A DNA stretch of 64,000 nucleotides from Bullifex porci (GTDB lineage Bacteria; Spirochaetota; Spirochaetia; Sphaerochaetales; Sphaerochaetaceae): positions 124,001-188,000 of the forward strand of contig NZ_VUNN01000001.1 of NCBI RefSeq assembly GCF_009695635.1, read 5' to 3'. The notes beneath the pieces were generated by a model. It made no database searches and was not told the DNA's origin. It worked only from the letters and a program-made list of their open reading frames with translations. Positions within the stretch are counted from its first letter, which is position 1. Each line of letters opens with the position of its first letter. A program made the translations under genes and the position numbers. Below, piece after piece: positions 43,141 through 52,030 of this stretch.

Positions 43141-44613
43141 ATGGAAGTTCGAGTTCGCTATGCCCCGTCGCCAACTGGGTTACAGCACATCGGAGGTGTG
43201 CGTACAGCACTGTATAACTATTTCTTTGCACGTTCTATGGGCGGCAAGTTTATTCTTCGTGTAGAGGATACAGATAGAGAGAGATATACTGAGGAATCTC
43301 TTCAGGATTTATATGATACTCTTTCTTGGTTAGGAATTAAGTGGGATGAGGGTCCTGTTGTAGGTGGCCCTTGTGGTCCTTATATCCAGTCTGAAAGATT
43401 GGAGCTTTACCAAAAGTATGCTAAGAAGCTAGTTGAAGATGGTAGAGCATATTATTGTTACTGTTCCCCTGAACGTCTTGAAAAGGTTCGTCAGGAGCAG
43501 ATTGCATCAAAGAGTGAATATCAGGGATATGATAGACATTGTGCTAACCTTACTGCAGAGGAGAGAGCTGAATTAGAAAAGCAGGGAATTAAGCCTGTTA
43601 TTAGATTAAAGGTTCCAACAACTGGTAAGACAACCTTCCATGATGTTTTGATGGGTGATATCACAAGAAGAAACTGCGATGTTTCTCCAGATCCTATTCT
43701 CTTAAAGAGTGATGGATATCCTACCTATCACTTAGCAAATGTAATTGATGACCACCTTATGGGTATTACTCATATCATGAGAGCACAGGAGTGGATTCCA
43801 TCTGGACCTCTTCATATCTTACTCTACCAGGCTTTTGGCTGGGAGCCACCTGTATATTGCCATTTACCGATGGTAAAGGGTAAGGATGGTCAGAAGCTAT
43901 CTAAGAGACATGGAGACACAGCTGTTCGTGATTTCAGATTAAAGGGATATCTTCCTGAAGCAATCTTAAATTATGTTACATTAGTTGGTTGGTCCTTAGA
44001 TGGTCAAACAGAGTTCTTTACTAAAGAGGAGCTTGAGAAGTGCTTTAAGCTTGAAAATATCCACGTATCAAGTGGAACCTTTGATTATAAGAAGCTTGAT
44101 TGGTTTAATGGTCAATATATCAGAATGAAGTCTGATGAGGAGATCGTTGAATTAATTACTCCATATTTACAGAAAGCAGGGTTTATTTCAAAGGATGTAA
44201 GTGAGAGTGAAAGAGCTCTAATGCTTAGACTTGCTCCAAGCGTTAAGGAGAGAATGAAGGTTCTTTCCGATGTAGTTCCACTTTCTGCATTCCTATTTAA
44301 GGATGAACCAAATCAAGATAAGAGTGCTTATATCGCTAAGGGTATGAGTGAGGAGCAAACAGCTGAAGCATTTAAGAGGGGTGCTGAAATTATCCTTAAC
44401 AATGAAAAAGCTGGAAAGCCTTTTAGTGAGACTGAGAGTGATATTAAGAAGCTTGCAGAGGATATGGGTATTAAGATTAATGGTGTATTCCAGCCTGTAA
44501 GAGTTGCTATAACAGCATCTGCAGTTTCATTACCACTTCATGATTCTATTGCTCTCTTAGGCTTAGAAGAGACAGAGAAGAGAATCAATAGAGCACTTAA
44601 TTTATTTAATTAG
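43141..44613 (+). CDS. gltX: glutamyl-tRNA synthetase
   Basis: Class Ib synthetase, 490 residues. The N terminus VRYAPSPTGLQHIGGVRTALYN contains the HIGH variant HIGG, and KLSKRHGD is the KMSKS motif. The anticodon-binding helical domain is complete. The tRNA-Gln gene at 52905 could be charged by GlnRS or by this enzyme plus GatCAB; neither is in the window, so discrimination cannot be judged. AAGGAGC precedes the ATG. Followed 10 bases later by glyS. Confidence 0.97.
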   Translation: MEVRVRYAPSPTGLQHIGGVRTALYNYFFARSMGGKFILRVEDTDRERYTEESLQDLYDTLSWLGIKWDEGPVVGGPCGPYIQSERLELYQKYAKKLVEDGRAYYCYCSPERLEKVRQEQIASKSEYQGYDRHCANLTAEERAELEKQGIKPVIRLKVPTTGKTTFHDVLMGDITRRNCDVSPDPILLKSDGYPTYHLANVIDDHLMGITHIMRAQEWIPSGPLHILLYQAFGWEPPVYCHLPMVKGKDGQKLSKRHGDTAVRDFRLKGYLPEAILNYVTLVGWSLDGQTEFFTKEELEKCFKLENIHVSSGTFDYKKLDWFNGQYIRMKSDEEIVELITPYLQKAGFISKDVSESERALMLRLAPSVKERMKVLSDVVPLSAFLFKDEPNQDKSAYIAKGMSEEQTAEAFKRGAEIILNNEKAGKPFSETESDIKKLAEDMGIKINGVFQPVRVAITASAVSLPLHDSIALLGLEETEKRINRALNLFN

Positions 44614-44623
44614 GAGGACTAAT

Positions 44624-45961
44624 ATGTCAGAAGAAAAACAAGTTGTTACTATGGATAAGATTATTTCTCTTTGTAGAAGAAGAGGCTTTATCTTCCAGTC
44701 ATCAGAGATTTATGGTGGCCTCAATGGTGCCTATGACTACGGTCCTCTTGGTGTAGATTTAAAGAATAATATTAGAGACTTCTGGTGGAAGGAAATGACT
44801 CAGATGCACGATAATATCGTTGGTCTTGATGCTTCTATTTTAATGCACCCACGTGTTTGGGAAGCAAGTGGTCACGTTTCTAACTTCTCAGACCCAATGG
44901 TCGATTGTAAGGTTTGTAAGTCTCGTTTCCGCGCTGACCAGATTGACCTCAACGCTCCATGTCCTGTTTGTGGAAATAAGGATAGCTTTACAGAGCCAAG
45001 AAACTTCAACCTAATGTTTGAGACACACATTGGTGCAAATAAGGATAGTGCAAGTGTTGTATACCTTCGCCCTGAAACAGCTCAGGGTATATACGTTGAC
45101 TTTAAGAACGTATTACAGTCATCACGTGTAAAGATTCCATTTGGTATTGCTCAGGTTGGTAAGTCCTTTAGAAATGAGATTACAACAAAGAATTTTATTT
45201 TCCGTTCCTGTGAATTTGAACAGATGGAAATGCAGTTCTTCTGTAAGCCAGGCACAGAGGATGAGTGGTTCCCATATTGGAGAGAGCAGAGAATGAACTT
45301 CTATAAGAAGATGGGTATCCATCCAGAGCACCTCAGATGGCACCAGCATGGACCAGATGAGCTTGCCTTCTATGCTAAGGATGCATATGATATTCAGTTC
45401 CTATTCCCAATGGGCTGGCAGGAGCTTGAGGGTGTACACTCAAGAACTAACTATGACCTTACTCAGCATGAGAAGTTCAGTGGTAAGGATCTTACTTATC
45501 TCGATCCTGAGACTAACGAGAGATATATCCCATTTGTTGTTGAGACTAGTGCTGGTTTAACTCGTAATGTTCTTATGGCTCTTTCTGATGCATATGATGA
45601 GGAGAAGACTCCAGAGGGTGATGTTAGAACTGTACTTCACTTCCATCCTCAGATCGCACCAGTTAAGGTTGCTGTTCTTCCTCTTGTTAAGAAGGATGGT
45701 ATTGCAGAGTATGCTTCTAAGCTTGAGCACTCCTTAAGAGAGGACTTTGTTACCTTCTATGACCAGTCAGGTGCTGTTGGTAGAAGATATAGAAGAATGG
45801 ATGAAATTGGAACACCATATTGTATTACTGTAGATTATCAGACTCTTGAGGACCACACAGTTACAGTTCGTTTCCGTGATTCCATGCAGCAGGAAAGAGT
45901 TGCTGTAGATCAGATTGTACCATTCATTAAGAATGCTATGAAGAACTACAAGAGAGTATAA
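44624..45961 (+). CDS. glyS: glycyl-tRNA synthetase (single-chain, class II)
   Basis: A 445-residue homodimeric alpha2-type GlyRS, as in eukaryotes and some bacteria, rather than the alpha2beta2 form. Motif 1 to 3 regions are present (for example FGIAQVGKSFRNEI and the C-terminal EIGTPYCITVDYQTLEDHTVTVRFRD anticodon-binding part). A zinc-type cysteine quartet is seen (CKVC...CPVC). TAGGAGGA precedes the ATG. The middle gene of a gltX-glyS-tyrS run. Confidence 0.96.
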   Translation: MSEEKQVVTMDKIISLCRRRGFIFQSSEIYGGLNGAYDYGPLGVDLKNNIRDFWWKEMTQMHDNIVGLDASILMHPRVWEASGHVSNFSDPMVDCKVCKSRFRADQIDLNAPCPVCGNKDSFTEPRNFNLMFETHIGANKDSASVVYLRPETAQGIYVDFKNVLQSSRVKIPFGIAQVGKSFRNEITTKNFIFRSCEFEQMEMQFFCKPGTEDEWFPYWREQRMNFYKKMGIHPEHLRWHQHGPDELAFYAKDAYDIQFLFPMGWQELEGVHSRTNYDLTQHEKFSGKDLTYLDPETNERYIPFVVETSAGLTRNVLMALSDAYDEEKTPEGDVRTVLHFHPQIAPVKVAVLPLVKKDGIAEYASKLEHSLREDFVTFYDQSGAVGRRYRRMDEIGTPYCITVDYQTLEDHTVTVRFRDSMQQERVAVDQIVPFIKNAMKNYKRV

Positions 45962-45962
45962 A

Positions 45963-47210
45963 GTGAATAAAGCATTACAGACATTAATTGACCGAGAGTT
46001 TATTAAGGATTGCACTGACTTTGAGGGATTGTCAGATTTAATGGACAAGGAGAGTGTAACCTTCTATGTAGGTGTTGATCCAACTGGACCTTCGGTTCAT
46101 ATTGGCCATGTTGTGCCTTTCTTTGCTATGCATCATCTACAGGAGGCTGGACACAATCCTATCGCTCTTGTAGGTGGTGGTACTGGTTTAATTGGAGACC
46201 CATCTGGAAAGACTGAGATGAGAAAGATTCTTTCAGAGGAGACAATTGCAAGCAATGCTAAAGCAATTGGTAACCAGCTTTCTAAGATCGTTGATTTCTC
46301 TGAAAATCCAAAGCCAGGCTATGGAAAAGCTATTCAGATGAATAATGCTGATTGGCTAGTTAATCTTAATTACATCAAGTTCCTTCGTGAAATTGGTTGT
46401 CACTTCTCTGTTAATAGAATGCTTACCTTCGAGGGTGTTAAGCAGCGCTTAGAGAGAGGCTTAAGCTTTATTGAGTTTAACTACCAGCTACTCCAGAGCT
46501 ATGACTATTACATGCTCAACCAAAAAACTGGTTGTAGATTACAAATTGGTGGTGCAGATCAGTGGGGTAACATTGTAGCAGGTATCGACCTTATCCATGA
46601 TATGCAGGGCCCTCAGTGCTATGGCTTAACCTTTAACTTAATCATGAGAGCCGATGGAAAGAAGATGGGTAAGAGTGAGAAGGGTGCAATATTCCTCGAT
46701 AAGAACTTAACCTCTGTTTATGATTTCTATCAATATTGGAGAAATGTACCTGACCAGGATGTAATTAGGTTCATGAAGATTTTTACATTTATGTCTCTCG
46801 ATGAAATTGCTGAGTATGCAGATCCAAAGAGAAACATCAATGAAGCTAAGGAGCGTCTTGCATTTGAGCAAACTAAGATTGTTCATGGTGAAGAGGAAGC
46901 TATTAAAGCTCAAGAGGCTGCTAAGGCACTCTTTGCTGGTACAGGAGCTTCTAAAGAGGGTATGCCAACTGTCGAAGTAAGTAATGATGAGCTTAACAGT
47001 GGTATTGGTATTCTTTCTCTCTTTGTAAAGGCAGGCTTCTGTAAATCTAATTCTGAAGCAAGAACTATCGTTATCCAAGGTGGTGCTGAGATTAATGGAG
47101 CTAAGGTTACAGATTTCAAGTATTTAGTCTCAGATAAGGATTTAACTAGCGATAATGATATTCTCATTAAGGCTGGTAAGAAGAAGTTTGCAAGAATAAT
47201 TGTAAAATAA
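45963..47210 (+). CDS. tyrS: tyrosyl-tRNA synthetase
   Basis: Class Ic synthetase, 415 residues. HIGH motif HIGH in PSVHIGHVVPF, KMSKS variant KMGKS in GKKMGKSEKGAIF, and a C-terminal S4-like RNA-binding domain (from about residue 350, SEARTIVIQGGAEING). It starts at GTG one base after the glyS stop region, with GAGAG before it. A strong terminator follows (47216-47246), closing the three-synthetase operon. Confidence 0.97.
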   Translation: MNKALQTLIDREFIKDCTDFEGLSDLMDKESVTFYVGVDPTGPSVHIGHVVPFFAMHHLQEAGHNPIALVGGGTGLIGDPSGKTEMRKILSEETIASNAKAIGNQLSKIVDFSENPKPGYGKAIQMNNADWLVNLNYIKFLREIGCHFSVNRMLTFEGVKQRLERGLSFIEFNYQLLQSYDYYMLNQKTGCRLQIGGADQWGNIVAGIDLIHDMQGPQCYGLTFNLIMRADGKKMGKSEKGAIFLDKNLTSVYDFYQYWRNVPDQDVIRFMKIFTFMSLDEIAEYADPKRNINEAKERLAFEQTKIVHGEEEAIKAQEAAKALFAGTGASKEGMPTVEVSNDELNSGIGILSLFVKAGFCKSNSEARTIVIQGGAEINGAKVTDFKYLVSDKDLTSDNDILIKAGKKKFARIIVK

Positions 47211-47215
47211 GAGTT

Positions 47216-47246
47216 TATCCGACTTCGCTTGAGGTCGGATATATTT
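47216..47246 (+). terminator. terminator of gltX-glyS-tyrS
   Basis: TATCCGAC (47216-47223) pairs with GTCGGATA (47234-47241), followed by TATTTT. Confidence 0.88.
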
Positions 47247-47268
47247 TATCAATATATGTAAAATATAC

Positions 47269-47297
47269 TTGACAATATGTGATGTAACTCATATATT
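47269..47297 (+). promoter_or_regulatory. sigma-70 promoter of the membrane protein/XRE module
   Basis: TTGACA (47269-47274), 17-base spacer, TATATT (47292-47297): near-perfect consensus. An inverted-repeat arm (47282-47294) covers the spacer and -10. Confidence 0.8.
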
Positions 47298-47338
47298 ATG
47301 TAAATCATAAAGGATGTTAAAATGAATATGAGTTACAT
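47282..47338. promoter_or_regulatory. 13-base inverted repeat flanking the translation start
   Basis: ATGTAACTCATAT (47282-47294) is the exact reverse complement of ATATGAGTTACAT (47326-47338). The 31 bases between them hold the transcription start, ribosome-binding site (AAAGGA) and start codon (47322). Likely paired binding sites for the XRE regulator encoded downstream, or an operator loop. Confidence 0.7.
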
Positions 47339-47831
47339 AGCTGGTGTTTTAGTTGGAATTGTTATTGTTTTATTTGCTTTTTGCTTTACAAAGATATTCT
47401 TAAAGAAGAAGGGGCTTATTAAAAAAGAGTGCTACGATGAAAGACAGGAAAGAGAAAAGGGTAAAGGCTATAAGCTTGGTTTCTTTGTTGCTCTTATTTA
47501 CTATCTACTTTTAATGGTAGTTCAGCTCAGTGGTCTTGAAATCGATAATGGATTTTTTACCTTTTTAGGTATTTGCCTTTCTGTTGGAGCATTTGCAATT
47601 TACTGTATTATTAAAAATGCATATTTTGGATATAATCAAACTCCAAAGGGCGTAACAATATTACTATTCGTTATAATGCTTACAAATCTTATTCCATGTA
47701 TTACGGCATTAATTGAAGGAAAAATGCTTAGAACAACTGGTACAAATATTGTATGTGTTATTTTACTATTAAGTGTTATAGTCGCATCTATTGTAAAGAA
47801 CCATATCAATAATAAGGATAGTGAAAGGTGA
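47322..47831 (+). CDS. DUF2178-like integral membrane protein
   Basis: A 169-residue protein with about five membrane helices. The segment YDERQEREKGKGYK after the first helix matches the DERxE...KA region of DUF2178-type proteins, small membrane proteins usually encoded beside an XRE regulator. Function unknown. It starts at ATG 47322 with AAAGGA upstream, inside the loop of a 13-base inverted repeat. Its stop overlaps the XRE gene start (GTGA), so the two are translationally coupled. Confidence 0.8.
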   Translation: MNMSYIAGVLVGIVIVLFAFCFTKIFLKKKGLIKKECYDERQEREKGKGYKLGFFVALIYYLLLMVVQLSGLEIDNGFFTFLGICLSVGAFAIYCIIKNAYFGYNQTPKGVTILLFVIMLTNLIPCITALIEGKMLRTTGTNIVCVILLLSVIVASIVKNHINNKDSER

Positions 47832-48028
47832 AAAACTTAAAGATAAAGGCTGCTAGAGCTTTAAAGGATATGTCTCAAGGAGAATTAGCAGAAAAAGTTG
47901 ACGTCTCTAGACAAACTATTGTTGCTATTGAAAAGGGTGACTATAATCCTACAATTAATCTTTGTATTAGAATTTGTAAGGCTCTAGATAAGACGTTAGA
48001 TGACCTATTTTGGGAAGATGAGGCATAA
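47828..48028 (+). CDS. XRE family transcriptional regulator (66 residues)
   Basis: A single-domain lambda-repressor-like helix-turn-helix protein (GELAEKVDVSRQTIVAIEKGDYNP), of the YozG/short Cro-type kind coupled to membrane proteins. It starts at GTG overlapping the upstream stop. It probably autoregulates the two-gene unit through the 13-base inverted repeat at its promoter (inference). It ends three bases before the convergent amidohydrolase stop; a palindrome covers both stops. Confidence 0.92.
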   Translation: MKNLKIKAARALKDMSQGELAEKVDVSRQTIVAIEKGDYNPTINLCIRICKALDKTLDDLFWEDEA

Positions 48029-48037
48029 CCTCATCTT
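48015..48037. terminator. palindrome overlapping two convergent stop codons
   Basis: AAGATGAGG-CATAA-CCTCATCTT forms a perfect 9-base stem that includes the end of the XRE gene and of the amidohydrolase gene. Likely a shared bidirectional terminator; T runs are short. Confidence 0.7.
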
Positions 48038-49311
48038 CTTAAAATATCTTCCCACTGTCTATTAACATTTTTAATTACATCGTCTTCATCGATAGTTAAT
48101 AGCTTTCCATTTCTCATAAGCTCTCTACCACGACAATAAACGCTATCAATTGCTCTATCTGGTAGACTGAAAACAAGAGCTGAGAAAATATTATTTAAAG
48201 GTGTCATTTCACATATATTTTTATTTATTAAAACTATGTCTGCTTCCTTATTAACCTCTAAGGATCCTATTTTATCAGAAAGTCCTAACGCTCTTGCTCC
48301 ATTTATAGTTGCCATCTCAAGTATTTGATATGGTGTTGTTGATGCCGGTCTCATAGTTGATACAGTTGCTATCATAGCAGCAAGTCTCATCTCCTTTATC
48401 ATAGATAAATTATTGTTAGAGGAGGCTCCATCTGTACCTAAAGCAACATTTATACCCATCTCTCTATAGTGACCAATTGGACAAATACCTGAAGCAAGCT
48501 TACAGTTAGATGATGGATTATGAATAACAGAAACATTTCTCTTCTTTAATATCTCAAGCTCGTTATCATCAAAATATACACCATGTGCTAAATAGGCTGG
48601 AGCAGAGAATGCATTAATAGACTCTAAATACTCAACAGGACGAAGACCAGTTTGATTGATACAATCATCGACCTCCTTTTTAGTCTCTGAGAGATGAGTA
48701 TTCATATAAGTTTTATTTTCTAAGCAAAATTGAGCAACTCTTTCATATGTTTCCTTTGTACATGTATATATTGCATGTGGTGCTGCATGTACACTAATTA
48801 AAGGATTATTGTTAGCTGCCTTTAATATTTTAGAGTAGTTAGTCTCAATTCTTCTATTTGTCTCATCAGCATCTCCAAAGAAAGTAATACCGATACATGC
48901 TCTAATTCCTGATTGTATTACAGCTTCAACAGTCTTCCATTGCTGGAAGTACATATCAGAGAAGGTAGTAGTGCCACTCTTAATTAATTCAGCAACACCA
49001 TTTAATGAGCCATAATAAATATCTTCCTCATTTAGCTTATCTTCAATTGGAAAGATCTCAGAGAGCCAGGCTTGAAGGTTTTCCTGGCTATCCTTGTAAT
49101 TTCTCATTAAAGTCATTGCTAAGTGTGTATGAGCATTTACAAAGCCAGGTAAAGCTATATATGAGGACGCATCTACAAATTTGTCATATTCACCTTGATA
49201 TGATGGACCAACATAATATATTTTTTCATCTTCAATTACTAAGTCCCCGTGGAAGAAGTAATCTTCCTTTGTCATTGGAATAATTGTTGCATTCTTTAAA
49301 AGTGTTTTCAT
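48031..49311 (-). CDS. mtaD: amidohydrolase, probable 5-methylthioadenosine/S-adenosylhomocysteine deaminase
   Basis: A 426-residue metal-dependent deaminase (TrzN/AtzA/MtaD group). The HxH metal motif is in FVNAHTHLAMTLMRN, a later His in VSVHAAPHAIYTC, and GTDGASSNNNLSM carries the metal Asp. Members deaminate MTA, SAH or adenosine; the exact substrate is inferred. The ATG at 49311 starts at the usual beta-strand (LLKNATIIPM); the longer frame to 49335 adds nine unlikely residues. No strong ribosome-binding site. Lies downstream of the acyl-CoA ligase gene behind its terminator. Confidence 0.85.
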   Translation of the reverse strand: MKTLLKNATIIPMTKEDYFFHGDLVIEDEKIYYVGPSYQGEYDKFVDASSYIALPGFVNAHTHLAMTLMRNYKDSQENLQAWLSEIFPIEDKLNEEDIYYGSLNGVAELIKSGTTTFSDMYFQQWKTVEAVIQSGIRACIGITFFGDADETNRRIETNYSKILKAANNNPLISVHAAPHAIYTCTKETYERVAQFCLENKTYMNTHLSETKKEVDDCINQTGLRPVEYLESINAFSAPAYLAHGVYFDDNELEILKKRNVSVIHNPSSNCKLASGICPIGHYREMGINVALGTDGASSNNNLSMIKEMRLAAMIATVSTMRPASTTPYQILEMATINGARALGLSDKIGSLEVNKEADIVLINKNICEMTPLNNIFSALVFSLPDRAIDSVYCRGRELMRNGKLLTIDEDDVIKNVNRQWEDILRR

Positions 49312-49324
49312 AAGTTGAATATAT

Positions 49325-49358
49325 AAAAAAAACAAGCTCCAAACAATAGTGGAGCTTG
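49325..49358 (-). terminator. terminator of the acyl-CoA ligase gene
   Basis: On the minus strand CAAGCTCC pairs with GGAGCTTG, followed by eight T. Confidence 0.9.
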
Positions 49359-49372
49359 CTTAAGTGAATGGG

Positions 49373-51085
49373 TTATTTTACAAGATTACGTTTAATCTTC
49401 TTTGTTGTTGTCATATCCATTGGTTCATCAAGGATAGTAATCTTCTCGATCTTCTTGTAAATCATTAATGAAGCATTAACTGTCTTTACAGTCTCTTCGA
49501 TATCAGCTTTAATCTGATCCTTATCAAAGCCCTTTTCCTTGTAATAATCCTTAGATGGATAAATTACAGCTTCGATACATTCACAAGGTACATCCTTCTT
49601 CTGCTGGAAGCCTCTTACAAGAATCTGCTCGATATTAGCATAGGTTTGGAAAGCATCCTCAATTTCTTCAGGATAAACATTCTTACCACCCTCTGTTACG
49701 ATTAGGTTCTTAGCTCTACCCTTGAGGTACACATAGTTTTCACTATCCTTATAGCCAAGGTCACCTGTCTTAAGATATCCATTTTCATCAAAGAGCTCTT
49801 TAGTGTTTTCTTCATCCTTATAATAACCTAGAGTTACATTTGGTCCCTTTACTCTAATTTCACCAATTCCAGCTTCATCCTTATCTGCAATGATTAAATC
49901 CATTTGACCGAGTACTCTACCAACTGAATCAAGCTTAAAGTGCTTAATTGGATTTAGTGTTAATACAGGAGCTGTTTCTGTTAATCCGTAGCCCTGCAAA
50001 AAGTCTAAGCCAAATTGCTGGTATTGCTTAAATACTGTAGGAGATAGTGGACCTGCACCACAAATTAATATCTTTGAATGGCCAAGACCAAGGTTAGAGA
50101 GGATTTTCTTATTAAAGAAGCCCTTTAATGGAGCTGTGTGGAAATATTTCTTGAAGATACCGTTAATCCACATAAGAGCTCTGATAAGGCCATAAGTAAA
50201 TGCACCCTTATCCTTAATTTTCTTCATGATACCAGCAAGGAGCTTGTTGTAAAGAAGTGGAATACCCATAAATACTGTGACACCACCTCTCTTAAGATCG
50301 TTGATCATTAATGAAATGACAATACCATGACCAAATAGACAGCTAGCACCATGCTTTACAGTCTCTAATAATACTGTTGTACAGCAATATGAGTGGTGAA
50401 GTGGAAGAAGTGCATATAATACATCTGTTTCATCAACACCCATTCCATCTGCAACTAAGTAAACATCACTTATGATATTTCTATTAGTAAGCATTGCACC
50501 CTTTTCATTACCAGTAGTACCACTTGTAAATAGGATAGCTGCTAAATCATTTTCAGTAATTCTTACGTAATCAATGATTTTTTCTGTTTTAACTGTGAGT
50601 ACATTTTCAATGCCTTCAACCTCACCACTTAAAGAAAGCTTACCATTAATTGAATTATACCATTCGTTATCACTTGGAATCTTTGCAAAAACATCACCAT
50701 CTGTGATTAAGAATTTTGCATCAGCAAAGGCTGCAAGTTTTAGCATTCTTTCAATTGGAAGCTGTGCATCGATAGGAACTACTACAGCACCAGCGTAGTT
50801 AATAGCAAAATAAGAAACACCCCATCCAATAGAGTTCTTTCCTGTTAATACTACCTTATCACCTCTTTTAATACCTTTTTGATTTAAATAAGAAGCAACA
50901 TTCTGAATAATCTCATGAGCCTGAGTGTAGTTAAAGCTTATTTTCTTTGATTTTTCAAATACTGTAAAACATGTTCTTTCAGGAAATCTAGAGAGTGTAA
51001 TATTGAACATCTCTGTAATGGTTGGCCATTCTCCTTCAAAGAATTTTCCTTTATATGGAGCAAGCTCTTGAATTGTTTCGCTCAT
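49373..51085 (-). CDS. long-chain acyl-CoA synthetase (AMP-binding)
   Basis: A 570-residue adenylate-forming enzyme activating fatty acids to acyl-CoA (FadD-like). The P-loop ILFTSGTTGNEKGAML, the GYGLTETAPVLT core and the C-terminal hinge YLKGRAKNLIVTEGGKNVYP with its catalytic Lys domain are complete. AAAGGGAAAG precedes the ATG at 51085, which is preferred over an upstream in-frame start at 51181 that would add 32 non-family residues. Probably works in membrane lipid recycling; chain-length preference is unknown. Monocistronic. Confidence 0.9.
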   Translation of the reverse strand: MSETIQELAPYKGKFFEGEWPTITEMFNITLSRFPERTCFTVFEKSKKISFNYTQAHEIIQNVASYLNQKGIKRGDKVVLTGKNSIGWGVSYFAINYAGAVVVPIDAQLPIERMLKLAAFADAKFLITDGDVFAKIPSDNEWYNSINGKLSLSGEVEGIENVLTVKTEKIIDYVRITENDLAAILFTSGTTGNEKGAMLTNRNIISDVYLVADGMGVDETDVLYALLPLHHSYCCTTVLLETVKHGASCLFGHGIVISLMINDLKRGGVTVFMGIPLLYNKLLAGIMKKIKDKGAFTYGLIRALMWINGIFKKYFHTAPLKGFFNKKILSNLGLGHSKILICGAGPLSPTVFKQYQQFGLDFLQGYGLTETAPVLTLNPIKHFKLDSVGRVLGQMDLIIADKDEAGIGEIRVKGPNVTLGYYKDEENTKELFDENGYLKTGDLGYKDSENYVYLKGRAKNLIVTEGGKNVYPEEIEDAFQTYANIEQILVRGFQQKKDVPCECIEAVIYPSKDYYKEKGFDKDQIKADIEETVKTVNASLMIYKKIEKITILDEPMDMTTTKKIKRNLVK

Positions 51086-51220
51086 TTTCTTTCCCTTTAT
51101 ATATGATAAAGAATTACTATAGCTTGTATTCTTACAATCTAATAGAATTTTGTCAATAAAAAAATAATTCAATGTCTGCAAAGGAAAAAAATAAGTAGTG
51201 ATTATTCACTATTAGGGTAG

Positions 51221-51982
51221 TTAATCGCCTGAAAATATCCTTTTATCATTATTTAAGCACTTAATATCATCATAAATGATATGTGCACCATGCTTAATTA
51301 AGCCCTCTCTATCCTTATTACCTGTCATGAGTCCTATAATGTATCCACAGCTTCCATTCTTAGCAAAATCCATATCGCTTGTAGCATCACCAACGACAGC
51401 AACCTCCTCAGGCTTTAAATTAAAGGCATTACAAAATTGCTTAATAGCCTCTGGATTTGGTTTCTTGCGACAGTTACTTTCCTTTGATCTAAGAAATTCA
51501 ATATCATCTGTGATCCCCATCATCTTAAAGCAAACTCTTGCACTAGCTGTTGTATCATTTGTGACGATACCAATTTTAATATTGTTTTTCTTTAAGCGAT
51601 CCATTAAGTCTTGTACTGGTTTAAAATCGATTAAATCAAGCTGCTCTTTAATCATATCTGCAGGACGGAGCAAAAGCTTTTGCATCATCTTATAAAATGA
51701 AAATGGATTTACTTTGTATCTAAAACAAAATCCAAGGAGCTTGAAAAAAGCTCTTACGACCTTATGATGATTAAATACAATACCATCCTTATAGATATTG
51801 TAATTATTATCTATACCTATAATCTCATATAGCTGTGAAGTTGCTTTTTCACTATGCTCTATATTTAATGATATAAAGATGGTTTTAACAGCATTATTTA
51901 TAACTGGTGCCCATACCTGGACATAGTCATAGAGCGTTCCATCTTTATCAAATATTATTCCCTTTATATTGGTGCTAGCCAT
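51221..51982 (-). CDS. HAD-superfamily hydrolase (phosphoglycolate phosphatase-like)
   Basis: A 253-residue HAD hydrolase with motif I FDKDGTLYDY near the N terminus, a helical cap (about 25-105), motif II KIGIVTNDTTAS, Lys in KKPNPEA and the acidic motif VAVVGDATSDMDFAKNG. It hydrolyses a small phosphate ester; substrate not predictable. It is divergent from ispE, with 48 bases between the starts. Confidence 0.88.
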   Translation of the reverse strand: MASTNIKGIIFDKDGTLYDYVQVWAPVINNAVKTIFISLNIEHSEKATSQLYEIIGIDNNYNIYKDGIVFNHHKVVRAFFKLLGFCFRYKVNPFSFYKMMQKLLLRPADMIKEQLDLIDFKPVQDLMDRLKKNNIKIGIVTNDTTASARVCFKMMGITDDIEFLRSKESNCRKKPNPEAIKQFCNAFNLKPEEVAVVGDATSDMDFAKNGSCGYIIGLMTGNKDREGLIKHGAHIIYDDIKCLNNDKRIFSGD

Positions 51983-52030
51983 AGCTAAAGATTACATAAA
52001 TAATTAGCTTTGTGCTATAGTTCAAGGACT

